Shown one piece after another: positions 41,076 to 48,458 of a stretch of 50,634 bases of DNA. The translations under genes were made by a program, and so were the position numbers. The notes under the pieces were generated by a model. It searched no databases, was not told where the DNA came from, and saw only the letters and a program-made list of their open reading frames with translations. Source of the DNA: Planctomycetota bacterium. GTDB lineage: Bacteria; Planctomycetota; MHYJ01; WSZJ01. Location: assembly GCA_009773755.1 (NCBI GenBank), contig WSZJ01000051.1:1-50634 (forward strand). The letters run 5' to 3'. Position 1 is the first letter of the stretch; every line of letters begins with the position of its first letter.

Positions 41076-41450
41076 TCACCCCTTGATCACCGCGAACGGC
41101 ACGAACTTCGCGATCCGCTTCGAGATCCCCGCGCGCTCCATGACTTCGGTGACGACTCCCGCATCCTTGTAGGCGCTCGGCATTTCCTCGGCGAGCGAAG
41201 ACCGCGTCTTGCCGCGAACGGTGACGCCCATGGCGCGGAGCTCCGCGTCGAGGTCGTGGCCGGCCATGCGGCGGTTCATTTCGCCGCGGGAGGCGGTGCG
41301 GCCGGCGCCGTGGCAGGTCGACCCGAAGGTCTCGTTCATTGCGCCCGGCAGGCCCGTGAGCAGGAACGACGACCGGCCCATGTCCCCGGGGACGAGCACC
41401 GGCTGACCGACGTCCTTGTACTTCGCGGGCGTGAGCGCGTGGCCGGCGGG
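41076..41450 (-). pseudogene. rtcB: RtcB C-terminal part, out of frame with the N-terminal part
   Basis: This frame continues the family sequence: PAGHALTPAKYKDVGQPVLV, PGDMGRSSFLLTGLPGAM, then the guanylylated-histidine block STCHGAGRTASRGEMNRR and the normal end AGISKRIAKFVPFAVIKG. No start codon or ribosome site fits it as a separate gene. It is best read as the 3' end of rtcB, separated by a deletion of roughly 85-90 bases that is not a multiple of three. A true mutation and an assembly error look the same in the sequence alone. Confidence 0.75.
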
Positions 41451-43921
41451 GAGACGTCGTAGATCAGCTCCGGCTCGACGTTGCGGCCGAGGCAGTCCGA
41501 GATCGCCCTTCCGGCCAGGATCATGATCACTTGCCGGTTCACCCACGCGTAGTTCGCAGCGCACGCCATCGCCGAGAGGTACTTCTTCCCCTCGTGGCTC
41601 GAAGCGGGCGCGCACGCCAGCTGCCGGTCGGCTAGGTCGATGTGGTAGCGCCCCGCGATCTTCACGAAGTCGTGCACGTTCTCGTCGCAGATCTGGTAGC
41701 CGAAGCCACGCGAACCGCAGTGGATCAGCAGCACCACGTCGCCCTCGGCCAGGCCGAAGACGGACTCCGCTTCCGGCGTGTAGACCTCGGAGACGCGGTC
41801 GAGCTCGAGGAAGTGGTTTCCGCTCCCCAGCGTCCCCACCTGCCCCAGCCCGCGCTTGAACGCCGTGTCGCTCGCGGCTGCGGGATCCGCCCCGGGCATC
41901 GTCCCGCCGTCCTCCGTGTAGTCGAGGTCCGACGGCTTGCCGTAGCCGTTCTCCACAGCCCACCGCGCCCCGGACGTCACGATCCGCGTCCCGTCCTCCC
42001 GCGACAGCCGCCCGATCGCCGAGTCGCCGCCGACGCCGGTGGGGACCGCGTTGAACAGGGCGTTGACGAGCTTCTTGTGCTTGCCCTCGAGCTCGTTGAA
42101 GCGCAGCCCGGTCTTGCAGACGCGCACTCCACAGTTATGCACGACGAGCCCGGCCGCGACGAAGTTGTGCTCCTTCGAAGCGACACCGATGTCGTAGACG
42201 CGGGTCACGTCTGGGCGAGGCGTGACCGCCACGACGTCCTCCCAGACGATGTCGCCCTCCGTGCGTCCCTTGAGCCACTCGTCCAAGGCAGGGAATGCGT
42301 CTCCGGAACGGACAGCCCGCTCGGTCTTGCCGTAGAGGGTCCGTTCCACGAAGCGCAGGTTTATCCCCGAGTCGCCCATCGCAGCGAGAGTCTTCTTCGC
42401 TCCCCAGCCCGATGCCGCGCGGATGTCAAGAATGCGGGCTTTCGCCGCTTCACGACGAGCCAGGGCGACGCTCTTCGCCCGTAGGTACACCACGGCCCGG
42501 GAAGCCAGGCGCGAACGCTTCAGGTTGTATTCAAACCCCACCCGGCCCCAGAGCGCCGTCAGGTTCTCGATGTCAGAGGCGATGACCAGCCTCAACCGGT
42601 GGGAGCGCGATCCGTCCGGATTCTCCTGTTCCGCGCGACCGGACACGGTCAGGGAGCGCACACCGAGGGACCCGAGTAGAAGCGCGACGTCCTCGAGAAC
42701 GCGATGGCCGCTCTTGACCCACGGGCCCCGTTTGACAAGCGTCAGGACCGGGCATGTGAAGTTCCGGTTCCGTTTCACGAAGGCAGCAGGTGAGGTCAAT
42801 TCTGCTCCGAAGTATCCCGCGAGAAAGAGGCGCCGCTGCCACGGCGGCGCGGCGAAAAGGAAGCGGGGCAGACTCCAGTCCTGGGAAGCCTTCGGCCCGA
42901 CCGGGATTCCCAACGCTGCAAGCAGCAGGGCAAATCCGGTGTTTGAAATGCGGATGAAGCACTCGGTGCTCTCGAACTCCTTCAGGCCGTACGTGGTCCG
43001 AATTCGATGATCCCGCGTGCGCTCATGAATCGGAGAAACGCGAATCCAGGGTCGAAGATCGTGTGCGACGGATTCCAGGTCCTCCCTTCTGCCGCTGATC
43101 GAGACCCGACCCTTGCCTTCGCCTGCTTCGAAGTGAATCGAGCCATCTCCGAGCACCAGTCCCGTCACCTTCAGCAGAACGGGCAGGGCCGGGTGATCGA
43201 AGGTGAGGGGCAGCAGTTTCTCGATTGCGGCGAGGGCCTGTGTGACGGCGTTGCCGCGATCGTGCTTGCCCAACCGCTTCGCCGTGATCCGAAGCTCACG
43301 TTCCGCCGCAATAATTCGGCGCCCCGGGTCTTCCCAGGGAACTCCATCGAAGCCAACGCCGGCGACGCGGTCGCCGGGCTGGAGCGCACCCAGTGTCCGC
43401 CATCCGTTCGGCGAGAGGATGCGGTGGTCTTCGGTGGCGACGATTCGGGATCCGGATGCCGTCACGAGCTCGAGCACCCGGCTGCGCGGTGTCCGTGCGA
43501 GGCCGGCAACCACCTGCGTGTCCTTCCGATCGCGACCAGCCAGGCTGGCCACACGCCCGCGAACTTGCGATTCGACAAGCTCACGGATTGGCCTCGAAGA
43601 ACCGTCGGCCGACAGCACGCGCGTGCCACCGGCAATGCAATTGATGTCGTACCCGACTCCGCCCGGCGAAATCACCCCCTCATCGAGGCTGAACGCCGCC
43701 ACGCCCCCGATCGGGAACCCGTACCCCCAGTGAATGTCCGGCATGGCGAGCGACCACTTGACGATCCCCGGCAAGGTAGCGACGTTGACGACTTGGTCGA
43801 GGGCCTTGTCGCCTTTGGCGAGGTCTAGGAGCCGTTTGTCCGCGTAGATCCGCCCCGGGACGCGCATCGCGCCCGTTTTCGGGATTTCCCAGACGCAGTC
43901 GCTGACACGGCGGAGTTCCAT
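41336..43921 (-). CDS. rtcB: RtcB RNA ligase, N-terminal and middle part with in-frame intein; frameshifted before the C-terminus
   Basis: RtcB joins RNA 2',3'-cyclic phosphate or 3'-phosphate ends to 5'-OH using GTP and Mn. The N-extein (1-94) ends GGVGYDIN, an intein interrupts, and the C-extein resumes CGVRVCKTGLRFNELE. Metal and active-site blocks visible are D92, the Cys restored after splicing, GSGNHFLELD and LLIHCGSRGFG. At about 41450 the frame reads LIYDVS, then jumps straight to sequence that in another frame is PAGHALTPAKYKDVGQPV. About 29 expected residues are missing, including the HNIAK metal histidine and the RKGATRAF segment. From there to 41336 this frame is nonsense. It follows archease on the same strand with a 35-base gap. 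Confidence 0.85.
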   Translation of the reverse strand: MELRRVSDCVWEIPKTGAMRVPGRIYADKRLLDLAKGDKALDQVVNVATLPGIVKWSLAMPDIHWGYGFPIGGVAAFSLDEGVISPGGVGYDINCIAGGTRVLSADGSSRPIRELVESQVRGRVASLAGRDRKDTQVVAGLARTPRSRVLELVTASGSRIVATEDHRILSPNGWRTLGALQPGDRVAGVGFDGVPWEDPGRRIIAAERELRITAKRLGKHDRGNAVTQALAAIEKLLPLTFDHPALPVLLKVTGLVLGDGSIHFEAGEGKGRVSISGRREDLESVAHDLRPWIRVSPIHERTRDHRIRTTYGLKEFESTECFIRISNTGFALLLAALGIPVGPKASQDWSLPRFLFAAPPWQRRLFLAGYFGAELTSPAAFVKRNRNFTCPVLTLVKRGPWVKSGHRVLEDVALLLGSLGVRSLTVSGRAEQENPDGSRSHRLRLVIASDIENLTALWGRVGFEYNLKRSRLASRAVVYLRAKSVALARREAAKARILDIRAASGWGAKKTLAAMGDSGINLRFVERTLYGKTERAVRSGDAFPALDEWLKGRTEGDIVWEDVVAVTPRPDVTRVYDIGVASKEHNFVAAGLVVHNCGVRVCKTGLRFNELEGKHKKLVNALFNAVPTGVGGDSAIGRLSREDGTRIVTSGARWAVENGYGKPSDLDYTEDGGTMPGADPAAASDTAFKRGLGQVGTLGSGNHFLELDRVSEVYTPEAESVFGLAEGDVVLLIHCGSRGFGYQICDENVHDFVKIAGRYHIDLADRQLACAPASSHEGKKYLSAMACAANYAWVNRQVIMILAGRAISDCLGRNVEPELIYDVSPPATRSRPRSTRTSVSRCSSPGTWAGRRSCSRACRAQ
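42134..43639 (-). mobile_element. intein with degenerate LAGLIDADG endonuclease, inserted at the RtcB metal-binding Cys
   Basis: A 502-residue intein. Block A starts at Cys1 (CIAGGTRVL), block B has the T-x-x-H (TEDH, intein residues 69-72), and the C-terminus is VYDIGVASKEHNFVAAGL then VVHN. The next residue is Cys, giving a class 1 splice site that restores DIN-CGVR. Between them lie two dodecapeptide-like motifs, TGLVLGDGSIH (about 159-169) and FLAGYFGAE (about 272-280). These mark a LAGLIDADG-type homing endonuclease; the first motif has the expected acidic residue. All four splicing residues are present. The RtcB Cys site is a known intein site in archaeal RtcB (P. horikoshii, M. jannaschii). 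Confidence 0.92.
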
Positions 43922-43956
43922 GGGGGGTCAATCGCTCACGGTTCGAATGGGTTCAC

Positions 43957-44370
43957 TCATACGTCGAACACGACCGTCGCGCGCCACCCGTCGGCTGTCT
44001 TTTCCGCCTTGAGCGCGTGGTACGTCACCGCCTTCAGCTCCGTCCGGCCTTCGTGCCGCTCCGCATCGTACTTCTCGCCCGCCGCCGTCGCCGTCACGCC
44101 GTGCTCGTCCAGCTCGTGGATCGCGACGTGCGGCAGCAGCAGACGCTCCTCGTCGAAGATCACGAGCAATTCCGTGAGGAAGCGGTTCAGCACGTCGGCG
44201 AGGTCGTCGCCGAAAGCGCGGATCGGCCGCGTGACCTTCGCTTCGACGCGCGACGTGTCCGAAATCGCTTCTGCGAACGCGAGCGCTGCGGTCGAAAAGA
44301 GCCCCTGCGCCGTCGGCGCCGAGAGATTGACGGCGATATCGCCGGTGTGGTCGAAGAAGGTGAAGCTCAT
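43957..44370 (-). CDS. archease, RtcB cofactor
   Basis: A 137-residue archease. It opens FTFFDHTGDIAVNLSAPT with the conserved metal-binding Asp region, has the LLVIFDEERLLL core strand and the acidic C-terminus GWRATVVFDV. Archease speeds RtcB guanylylation and allows multiple turnover and wider NTP use. The gene is 35 bases upstream of rtcB on the same strand, so they are almost certainly cotranscribed. The length is normal and no damage is seen, in contrast to rtcB. Confidence 0.92.
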   Translation of the reverse strand: MSFTFFDHTGDIAVNLSAPTAQGLFSTAALAFAEAISDTSRVEAKVTRPIRAFGDDLADVLNRFLTELLVIFDEERLLLPHVAIHELDEHGVTATAAGEKYDAERHEGRTELKAVTYHALKAEKTADGWRATVVFDV

Positions 44371-44379
44371 CCGGCGTGG

Positions 44380-44652
44380 CTACAACGGCGGCGCCCCGGG
44401 CGGCGGCGGCACCGACGGGGGCATCGGAGGCGGCGGCGACTTCTTCCTGTGGTCGGTGAGGTAGAGGTTGAACGAGACGATCAGCAGCACCAGCCAGAGA
44501 GTCGCATTCGACATCTCGTCCCAGCCGAAGCTCTCTTTCTTCGCCCACGCGAGCCCCTGCACCGCCAGCCCCGCCACGAGGATGACGATCAGCAGGCCCT
44601 TGAAGTCGAGCTTCGACTTCCGGCGCATCTGTGTGTCGCGATCGATGTCCAT
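44380..44652 (-). CDS. small two-helix membrane protein with proline-rich tail
   Basis: A 90-residue protein. ATG 44652 has AGGAGG eight bases upstream. Two transmembrane helices (about 18-36 and 48-66) are followed by a basic turn DHRKK and a C-terminal proline-rich tail (PPPPMPPSVPPPP), probably cytoplasmic. No family recognised. It is 9 bases upstream of archease, so it may be the first gene of the archease-rtcB operon; a functional link is only positional. Confidence 0.65.
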   Translation of the reverse strand: MDIDRDTQMRRKSKLDFKGLLIVILVAGLAVQGLAWAKKESFGWDEMSNATLWLVLLIVSFNLYLTDHRKKSPPPPMPPSVPPPPGAPPL

Positions 44653-44766
44653 GCGGGCTTCCTCCTGGGGGGACTGGGAAGATGTTCCCCGTCAGCTTAT
44701 CAAGTCCGGCGGCCGGGCGGAAAGATCGCTCCGGTTCCTGCCGCTACTCCGTAGAATGCCGCGCCC

Positions 44767-45228
44767 ATGGAGTTGAAAAAATTCCTCCGCGAGGTCGACA
44801 CGTTCAGCGCCCTCACAGACGCCGAGCTCGAGAAGATCGCCGCCCTTTGCCGCGAACGCCCGCTTCAGAAAGGCGAGTCCGTCTTCAACGAGCGCGATCC
44901 CGGCGACAAGCTCTTCATCATCGAGTCCGGAGCCATCGAGATCGCCAAGTCGAACGGCGGCGGCCAGCCGACGCGCATCGCCATCCTCGAGCACGGAGAG
45001 ATCTTCGGCGAGCTGGCGATGTTCGAAGAGCGCGCGCGGTCTTCCTCGGCCATTGCGGCGCGCGAAGGTCGTTTGCGCATGATCGAGAAGCGCGATCTGG
45101 ACGCGCTGCTGGCGTCCGACCCCGGGCTAGCCGTGAAAATCCTGCGAGGGCTCCTGAAGAAGACGGCGGCGCGGCTGCGGCTGGCCGACGAGGCCATTCA
45201 AACGCTCATCCGCTCGTTCGATGCGTGA
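44767..45228 (+). CDS. stand-alone cyclic-nucleotide-binding (Crp-like) protein
   Basis: A 153-residue protein made almost only of a cNMP-binding domain. The beta-roll starts FSALTDAELEKIAALCRERP and includes the PGDKLFIIESGAIEI turn. The phosphate-binding cassette is GEIFGELAMFEERARSSSAIA, keeping the Glu that contacts ribose 2'-OH and the Arg-Ser that hold the cyclic phosphate. No helix-turn-helix follows, only a helical tail of about 35 residues, so it is not a transcription factor by itself. Two cyclases lie in this window; it may be a receptor for their product. Confidence 0.88.
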   Translation: MELKKFLREVDTFSALTDAELEKIAALCRERPLQKGESVFNERDPGDKLFIIESGAIEIAKSNGGGQPTRIAILEHGEIFGELAMFEERARSSSAIAAREGRLRMIEKRDLDALLASDPGLAVKILRGLLKKTAARLRLADEAIQTLIRSFDA

Positions 45229-45240
45229 AGCGGCGCCGGG

Positions 45241-45870
45241 CTACTTCTTGTCCTCGTCGTGCACTTCGCGGATGACGGGCAGGGAGCGCTCGATTTTGCC
45301 GAACTCGATCGCCGCTTCCTCGGGCATGCTGAGAGCCTCGAGCAGCTCACCCAACTCGCGATGGACGTCCACTTCGAACTTTCTCGTGTCGCACGCATCG
45401 AGCCAGGCCGCCCGCCGCTTGTACCAGTCGCGCGCGTATTGACGCGCCCGCCCCTCTGACTTGAGTTCGGTCCTCGCGGCCACGCGGTCGAAGTCCTTGT
45501 TGTCCCCCTGGCCCAGCAGCAACCGCAGCTCCGCGCGCTCCGCCTTCTCCAGCTTGATCGCCCGCTTCAGGTGCGAGACGAATTCGTTGGAGAGGTGGTT
45601 GCCGTCGGGAGAGGGAAGGTTGAAGTCGGCCCACTTCGCCGCCTCCAGGCACGCCGCCGAAGTCGTCAGTTCCATCGCGGCCGGATCGCTGGCGACCCGC
45701 GCTTCCATCTGCCTCATTTCCTTGAGGCCCGCGGGCGCCTGCCGGAAAAAGTGCGACGTCCAGACGGTGATGAGCAGAATCGTGAAGACGACGAGGCCGA
45801 GCGAAATCAGGTCGTAGGCCGGGCCGTCGTCGGCGTGGCGCAGGGCTGAGGGGGCGATGGGGGCGTCCAT
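45241..45870 (-). CDS. single-pass membrane protein with helical domain
   Basis: A 209-residue protein with one transmembrane helix (about 22-42, YDLISLGLVVFTILLITVW) near the N-terminus and a long charged helical domain after it (KRAIKLEKAERAELRLLLGQ; ELGELLEALSMPEEAAIEFG). The last part has TPR-like spacing. The ATG directly follows the TAA of the triple-domain gene with no gap, so the two are coupled. No family recognised. Confidence 0.65.
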   Translation of the reverse strand: MDAPIAPSALRHADDGPAYDLISLGLVVFTILLITVWTSHFFRQAPAGLKEMRQMEARVASDPAAMELTTSAACLEAAKWADFNLPSPDGNHLSNEFVSHLKRAIKLEKAERAELRLLLGQGDNKDFDRVAARTELKSEGRARQYARDWYKRRAAWLDACDTRKFEVDVHRELGELLEALSMPEEAAIEFGKIERSLPVIREVHDEDKK

Positions 45871-47631
45871 TTACTGCCAGTCCTCGGTGGGCTTGATCGC
45901 CTGGACCTGGAGGGAGAGCGCCGACATGAAGTCCTTCGGGCCGCCGGCCAGGTGGATCATTTTCATGAGGACGCCGCGCGACTGCGGGTCCTTGAGCAGG
46001 TCGTTGTGGACGAGCTTGAACATGTTCATGACGGGCATCGGCAGGGCGTAGTGCAGCTCCTGGTACTGGGCCTTGGAGAGCTGGATGAAGTACTCCTTGC
46101 AGATGATCTGGTAGCCGACGTTGGGGACGGCCTTGACCTTGACCCCCGTGCGGTCCATGTCTTCCTTGGACATCTTGATCGCCGCCTGGCCCGCGGGGCG
46201 GTCGATCTCTTTGCCTTTCTTGCGGGCGATGGAAGCGGCGGGAGCCGGGGCGGGGGCGCCTGCCTTCGAGACGGGCGGCGCCGTCCCGGGCCTGGCTATC
46301 GAGCCCGGAGCCTTCGGCATGGGAGCCGGCATTGCCTTCGCGGCCGCCGGCGCCAGGCCCGGCCGGCCGCCGTCGACGGGCGCGACCGGGATTTCTTCGA
46401 CGTCGTCCACCAGTTCGACCTCGTCGACCTCGTCGGGGACGTCGACGGTAAAGGGCCTGGGGCCCACGATCTTCGGCGGGACTCCCACGGGGCCCGGCTT
46501 CGGCGCGATCGTCGGCGGTTTCGCAGGGTTCGAGGGCATGACCGGCGGCCTGGCGATCCCGCCCCCTGCCGGAGGCGACGGCATCCGGATCGCCGCCGCA
46601 GCGGCAGGCGCCTTCACGCCCGCCGCAGGCGCCGTCGGAATCACAACTCCGGACTTGGGCGCCGCGGGCTGCACCGTCGACGCCGGCTTCGTCGTTCCCC
46701 CGAACGTCGATGTCTTCGGCCCGACGGAAGGCGCCGACGAGCCCGACTTCCCGAATGAGCCCGCCTTCTGCCCCGCCACCGAGGGCGGCGTCGACTTCCC
46801 GCGCTTCGGCGGAGGCTCGACCTTCTGCACCGCTTCCTGCAGCAACGTCATCCCGGCGTCGATCCCGCCCAACAGCCCGAGCAGGTCCTTCAGCGCATCC
46901 CGCTCCTCCGGCCTGTTCAGGATCGTGTCGTTGATCAGCCGGAACAGGCTCGCATTGTCCCCCGGCACCGCGTAGTAGAGGTCCTCGTAGCGCACCACGC
47001 CGAGATCCAGGATCTTCGACCCGACCGTGATCCGCACCCGCTTCCCGTCAGGCTGCGGCTCGATCTTGATCGGCGACGTCGGCTTCTTCTCGAAAACCCC
47101 CGTTCCCGGGCGCCGCACCTCGGAGCCGACTTTCGGCTTCAGTTCGGCAGGCTTCACGGGCTTCGGCACGTCTTTGACTTCGAACATCTTCGCGGCCTCG
47201 GCCGGATTGATGATTTCCGCGAACGGATCGACCGCGGGCTTCGTGGGATGCACGAGGATTTCGAAGGGCTCGTCCGCTTGTTCCTCGGGAGGCGCGGCAG
47301 GCGCCGGCGCGGCAGGCTTCTCGGTCAGCGTCGACTCGGCAGGCTTGGCTTCTTCAACCTGCATCGTCGCCGTCGGGGGAGGAGTGGCCTGGACGAGCTC
47401 CTGAAGCGACTTCATCGCCTCGTCCACGCCGCCGTTCGCCTCGACGATGAACTGGAGAATGGCCCGGTCGTCCGCGTGCGTGAGCACCGTGCCGTTCATC
47501 AGCAGATAAAGACTGGAGCTCTCCAGCGGCATGGCGTAGTAGATGTCCTCATACTGCGCCATCGTGAGATCGAGATAGACCTCGTCTTCCGCCGTAAGTC
47601 GAATTCCACTGGGGAGCTTCTCAAGACGCAT
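45871..47631 (-). CDS. protein with three copies of an unrecognised ~80-residue domain on Pro/Ala-rich linkers
   Basis: A 586-residue protein, no signal peptide. The same domain appears at about 5-80, 188-270 and 498-580. Shared marks are a beta-rich lead-in, then YEDIYYAMP / YEDLYYAVP / YQELHYALP, a hydrophobic helix with LMNGTVL / LINDTIL / LVHNDLL, and a final helix after GG (GGVDEAMKSLQE, GGIDAGMTLLQE, GGPKDFMSALSL). Linkers (about 85-185 and 275-495) are rich in Pro, Ala and Lys with an acidic patch DEVDEVELVDDVEEIP. ATG 47631 has AGAGGA upstream. I do not know this domain; three copies on flexible arms suggest a cytoplasmic scaffold. Confidence 0.75.
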   Translation of the reverse strand: MRLEKLPSGIRLTAEDEVYLDLTMAQYEDIYYAMPLESSSLYLLMNGTVLTHADDRAILQFIVEANGGVDEAMKSLQELVQATPPPTATMQVEEAKPAESTLTEKPAAPAPAAPPEEQADEPFEILVHPTKPAVDPFAEIINPAEAAKMFEVKDVPKPVKPAELKPKVGSEVRRPGTGVFEKKPTSPIKIEPQPDGKRVRITVGSKILDLGVVRYEDLYYAVPGDNASLFRLINDTILNRPEERDALKDLLGLLGGIDAGMTLLQEAVQKVEPPPKRGKSTPPSVAGQKAGSFGKSGSSAPSVGPKTSTFGGTTKPASTVQPAAPKSGVVIPTAPAAGVKAPAAAAAIRMPSPPAGGGIARPPVMPSNPAKPPTIAPKPGPVGVPPKIVGPRPFTVDVPDEVDEVELVDDVEEIPVAPVDGGRPGLAPAAAKAMPAPMPKAPGSIARPGTAPPVSKAGAPAPAPAASIARKKGKEIDRPAGQAAIKMSKEDMDRTGVKVKAVPNVGYQIICKEYFIQLSKAQYQELHYALPMPVMNMFKLVHNDLLKDPQSRGVLMKMIHLAGGPKDFMSALSLQVQAIKPTEDWQ

Positions 47632-47782
47632 ACGTTCCTCTTAACCCTTCCCGGCCCCTGAGTCAATGACATAACGTCAGGCGGGCCGGAGATTTGCGGA
47701 TCGAACGCGCCTGAAACCGGGGGGCGTGAACGGCGCCCGCACCGGTGTGGTAGCTTGGAGCGTTTTTCGCGTGCCCGGCGCT

Positions 47783-48220
47783 TCAGCGAGAAGCGCTCAT
47801 CTGCGCCGACACCGCTTCGACATAGTCGCCACCCAGAACCTCGTTCACTGTTGCCCGCATTTCGCTCGCCAACTCGTTTTTGATGTTGTCGCCGCGGTCG
47901 CCTCCCAGATTTGTGACATGGAAGCGCGAAAGGGTGGACTGCAGGGCGTCGAGAACCTTCGGACGGCTGAAATCGAGCCGCCGCCTGGCTTCAGCCTCGT
48001 TCCTGCGTCGCAGGTGGAGCACCGGGTCGACGTAATAGGTCGTGCGGGCGTTGTGGTCGGGCGGAAGGGTGATGGTGTGCTGGATGCGGTCGAGAGGGAT
48101 GTTGACGAACTCGTCCCCGTGCGGGTCCCGTCCGAGCCCCGCGCGCGCGGCGAGGGCGGCGAGCGCGCCGAGGATCAGCGCGAGGACAAGAACGGCGAGA
48201 AGGGGAGTCGGGTGGCGCAT
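47783..48220 (-). CDS. FliL-like membrane-anchored protein
   Basis: A 145-residue protein with one N-terminal transmembrane helix (TPLLAVLVLALILGALAALA) and a periplasmic domain. The segment RPKVLDALQSTLSRFHVTNL then IKNELASEMRATVNEVLGG and DYVEAVSAQ follows the FliL pattern (RDAII..L then LK.E....IN..L..G.V..V). FliL surrounds flagellar stators, but FliL-like proteins also occur without flagella, and no flagellar gene is in this window. The assignment is by pattern only. It lies 151 bases upstream of the triple-domain gene on the same strand. Confidence 0.45.
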   Translation of the reverse strand: MRHPTPLLAVLVLALILGALAALAARAGLGRDPHGDEFVNIPLDRIQHTITLPPDHNARTTYYVDPVLHLRRRNEAEARRRLDFSRPKVLDALQSTLSRFHVTNLGGDRGDNIKNELASEMRATVNEVLGGDYVEAVSAQMSASR

Positions 48221-48261
48221 TCAGGAAGTGTATCGGCAAGTTGACGGGCCGGGCTGTTTCC

Positions 48262-48439
48262 CAGAGCGAGAGTGGATGTCGATTGAGGGCTCGGCCGGGC
48301 CGAGCACTTCGACGGCCAGGTTGCGTATCTCTACCTGGAAACACGGGCGAGGCCCTTCGACTCGCCAGGCCGGCTCACGGCGGTCGAGTCGAAGTGCGAC
48401 GTCCGGTCGAGCCTTCAATCGACATCCACTCTCGCTCTG
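48262..48439. mobile_element. 178-bp MITE-like palindromic element with 52-bp inverted ends
   Basis: The two ends (48262-48313 and 48388-48439) are inverted copies, 46 of 52 bases identical by my alignment. They begin CAGAGCGAGAGTGGATGTCG and share an internal GCACTTCGAC. The 74-base centre has no gene. No clear target-site duplication is visible. It ends 19 bases upstream of the MFS start codon, so it must form part of that gene's promoter or leader. Its size and ends fit a non-autonomous mobile repeat, or a large structured RNA. Confidence 0.75.
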
Positions 48440-48458
48440 ATATAGTCCCGCGCCCAAC

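Noticed and set aside
41076-41963. whole 295-codon frame as an independent gene
   Set aside because: Only the part after about 41450 carries RtcB sequence; the rest is out-of-frame rtcB.
43930-43960. GGTTCGAATGGG sequence resembling a tRNA T-loop
   Set aside because: No acceptor or anticodon stem can be formed around it; it lies in the archease-rtcB gap.
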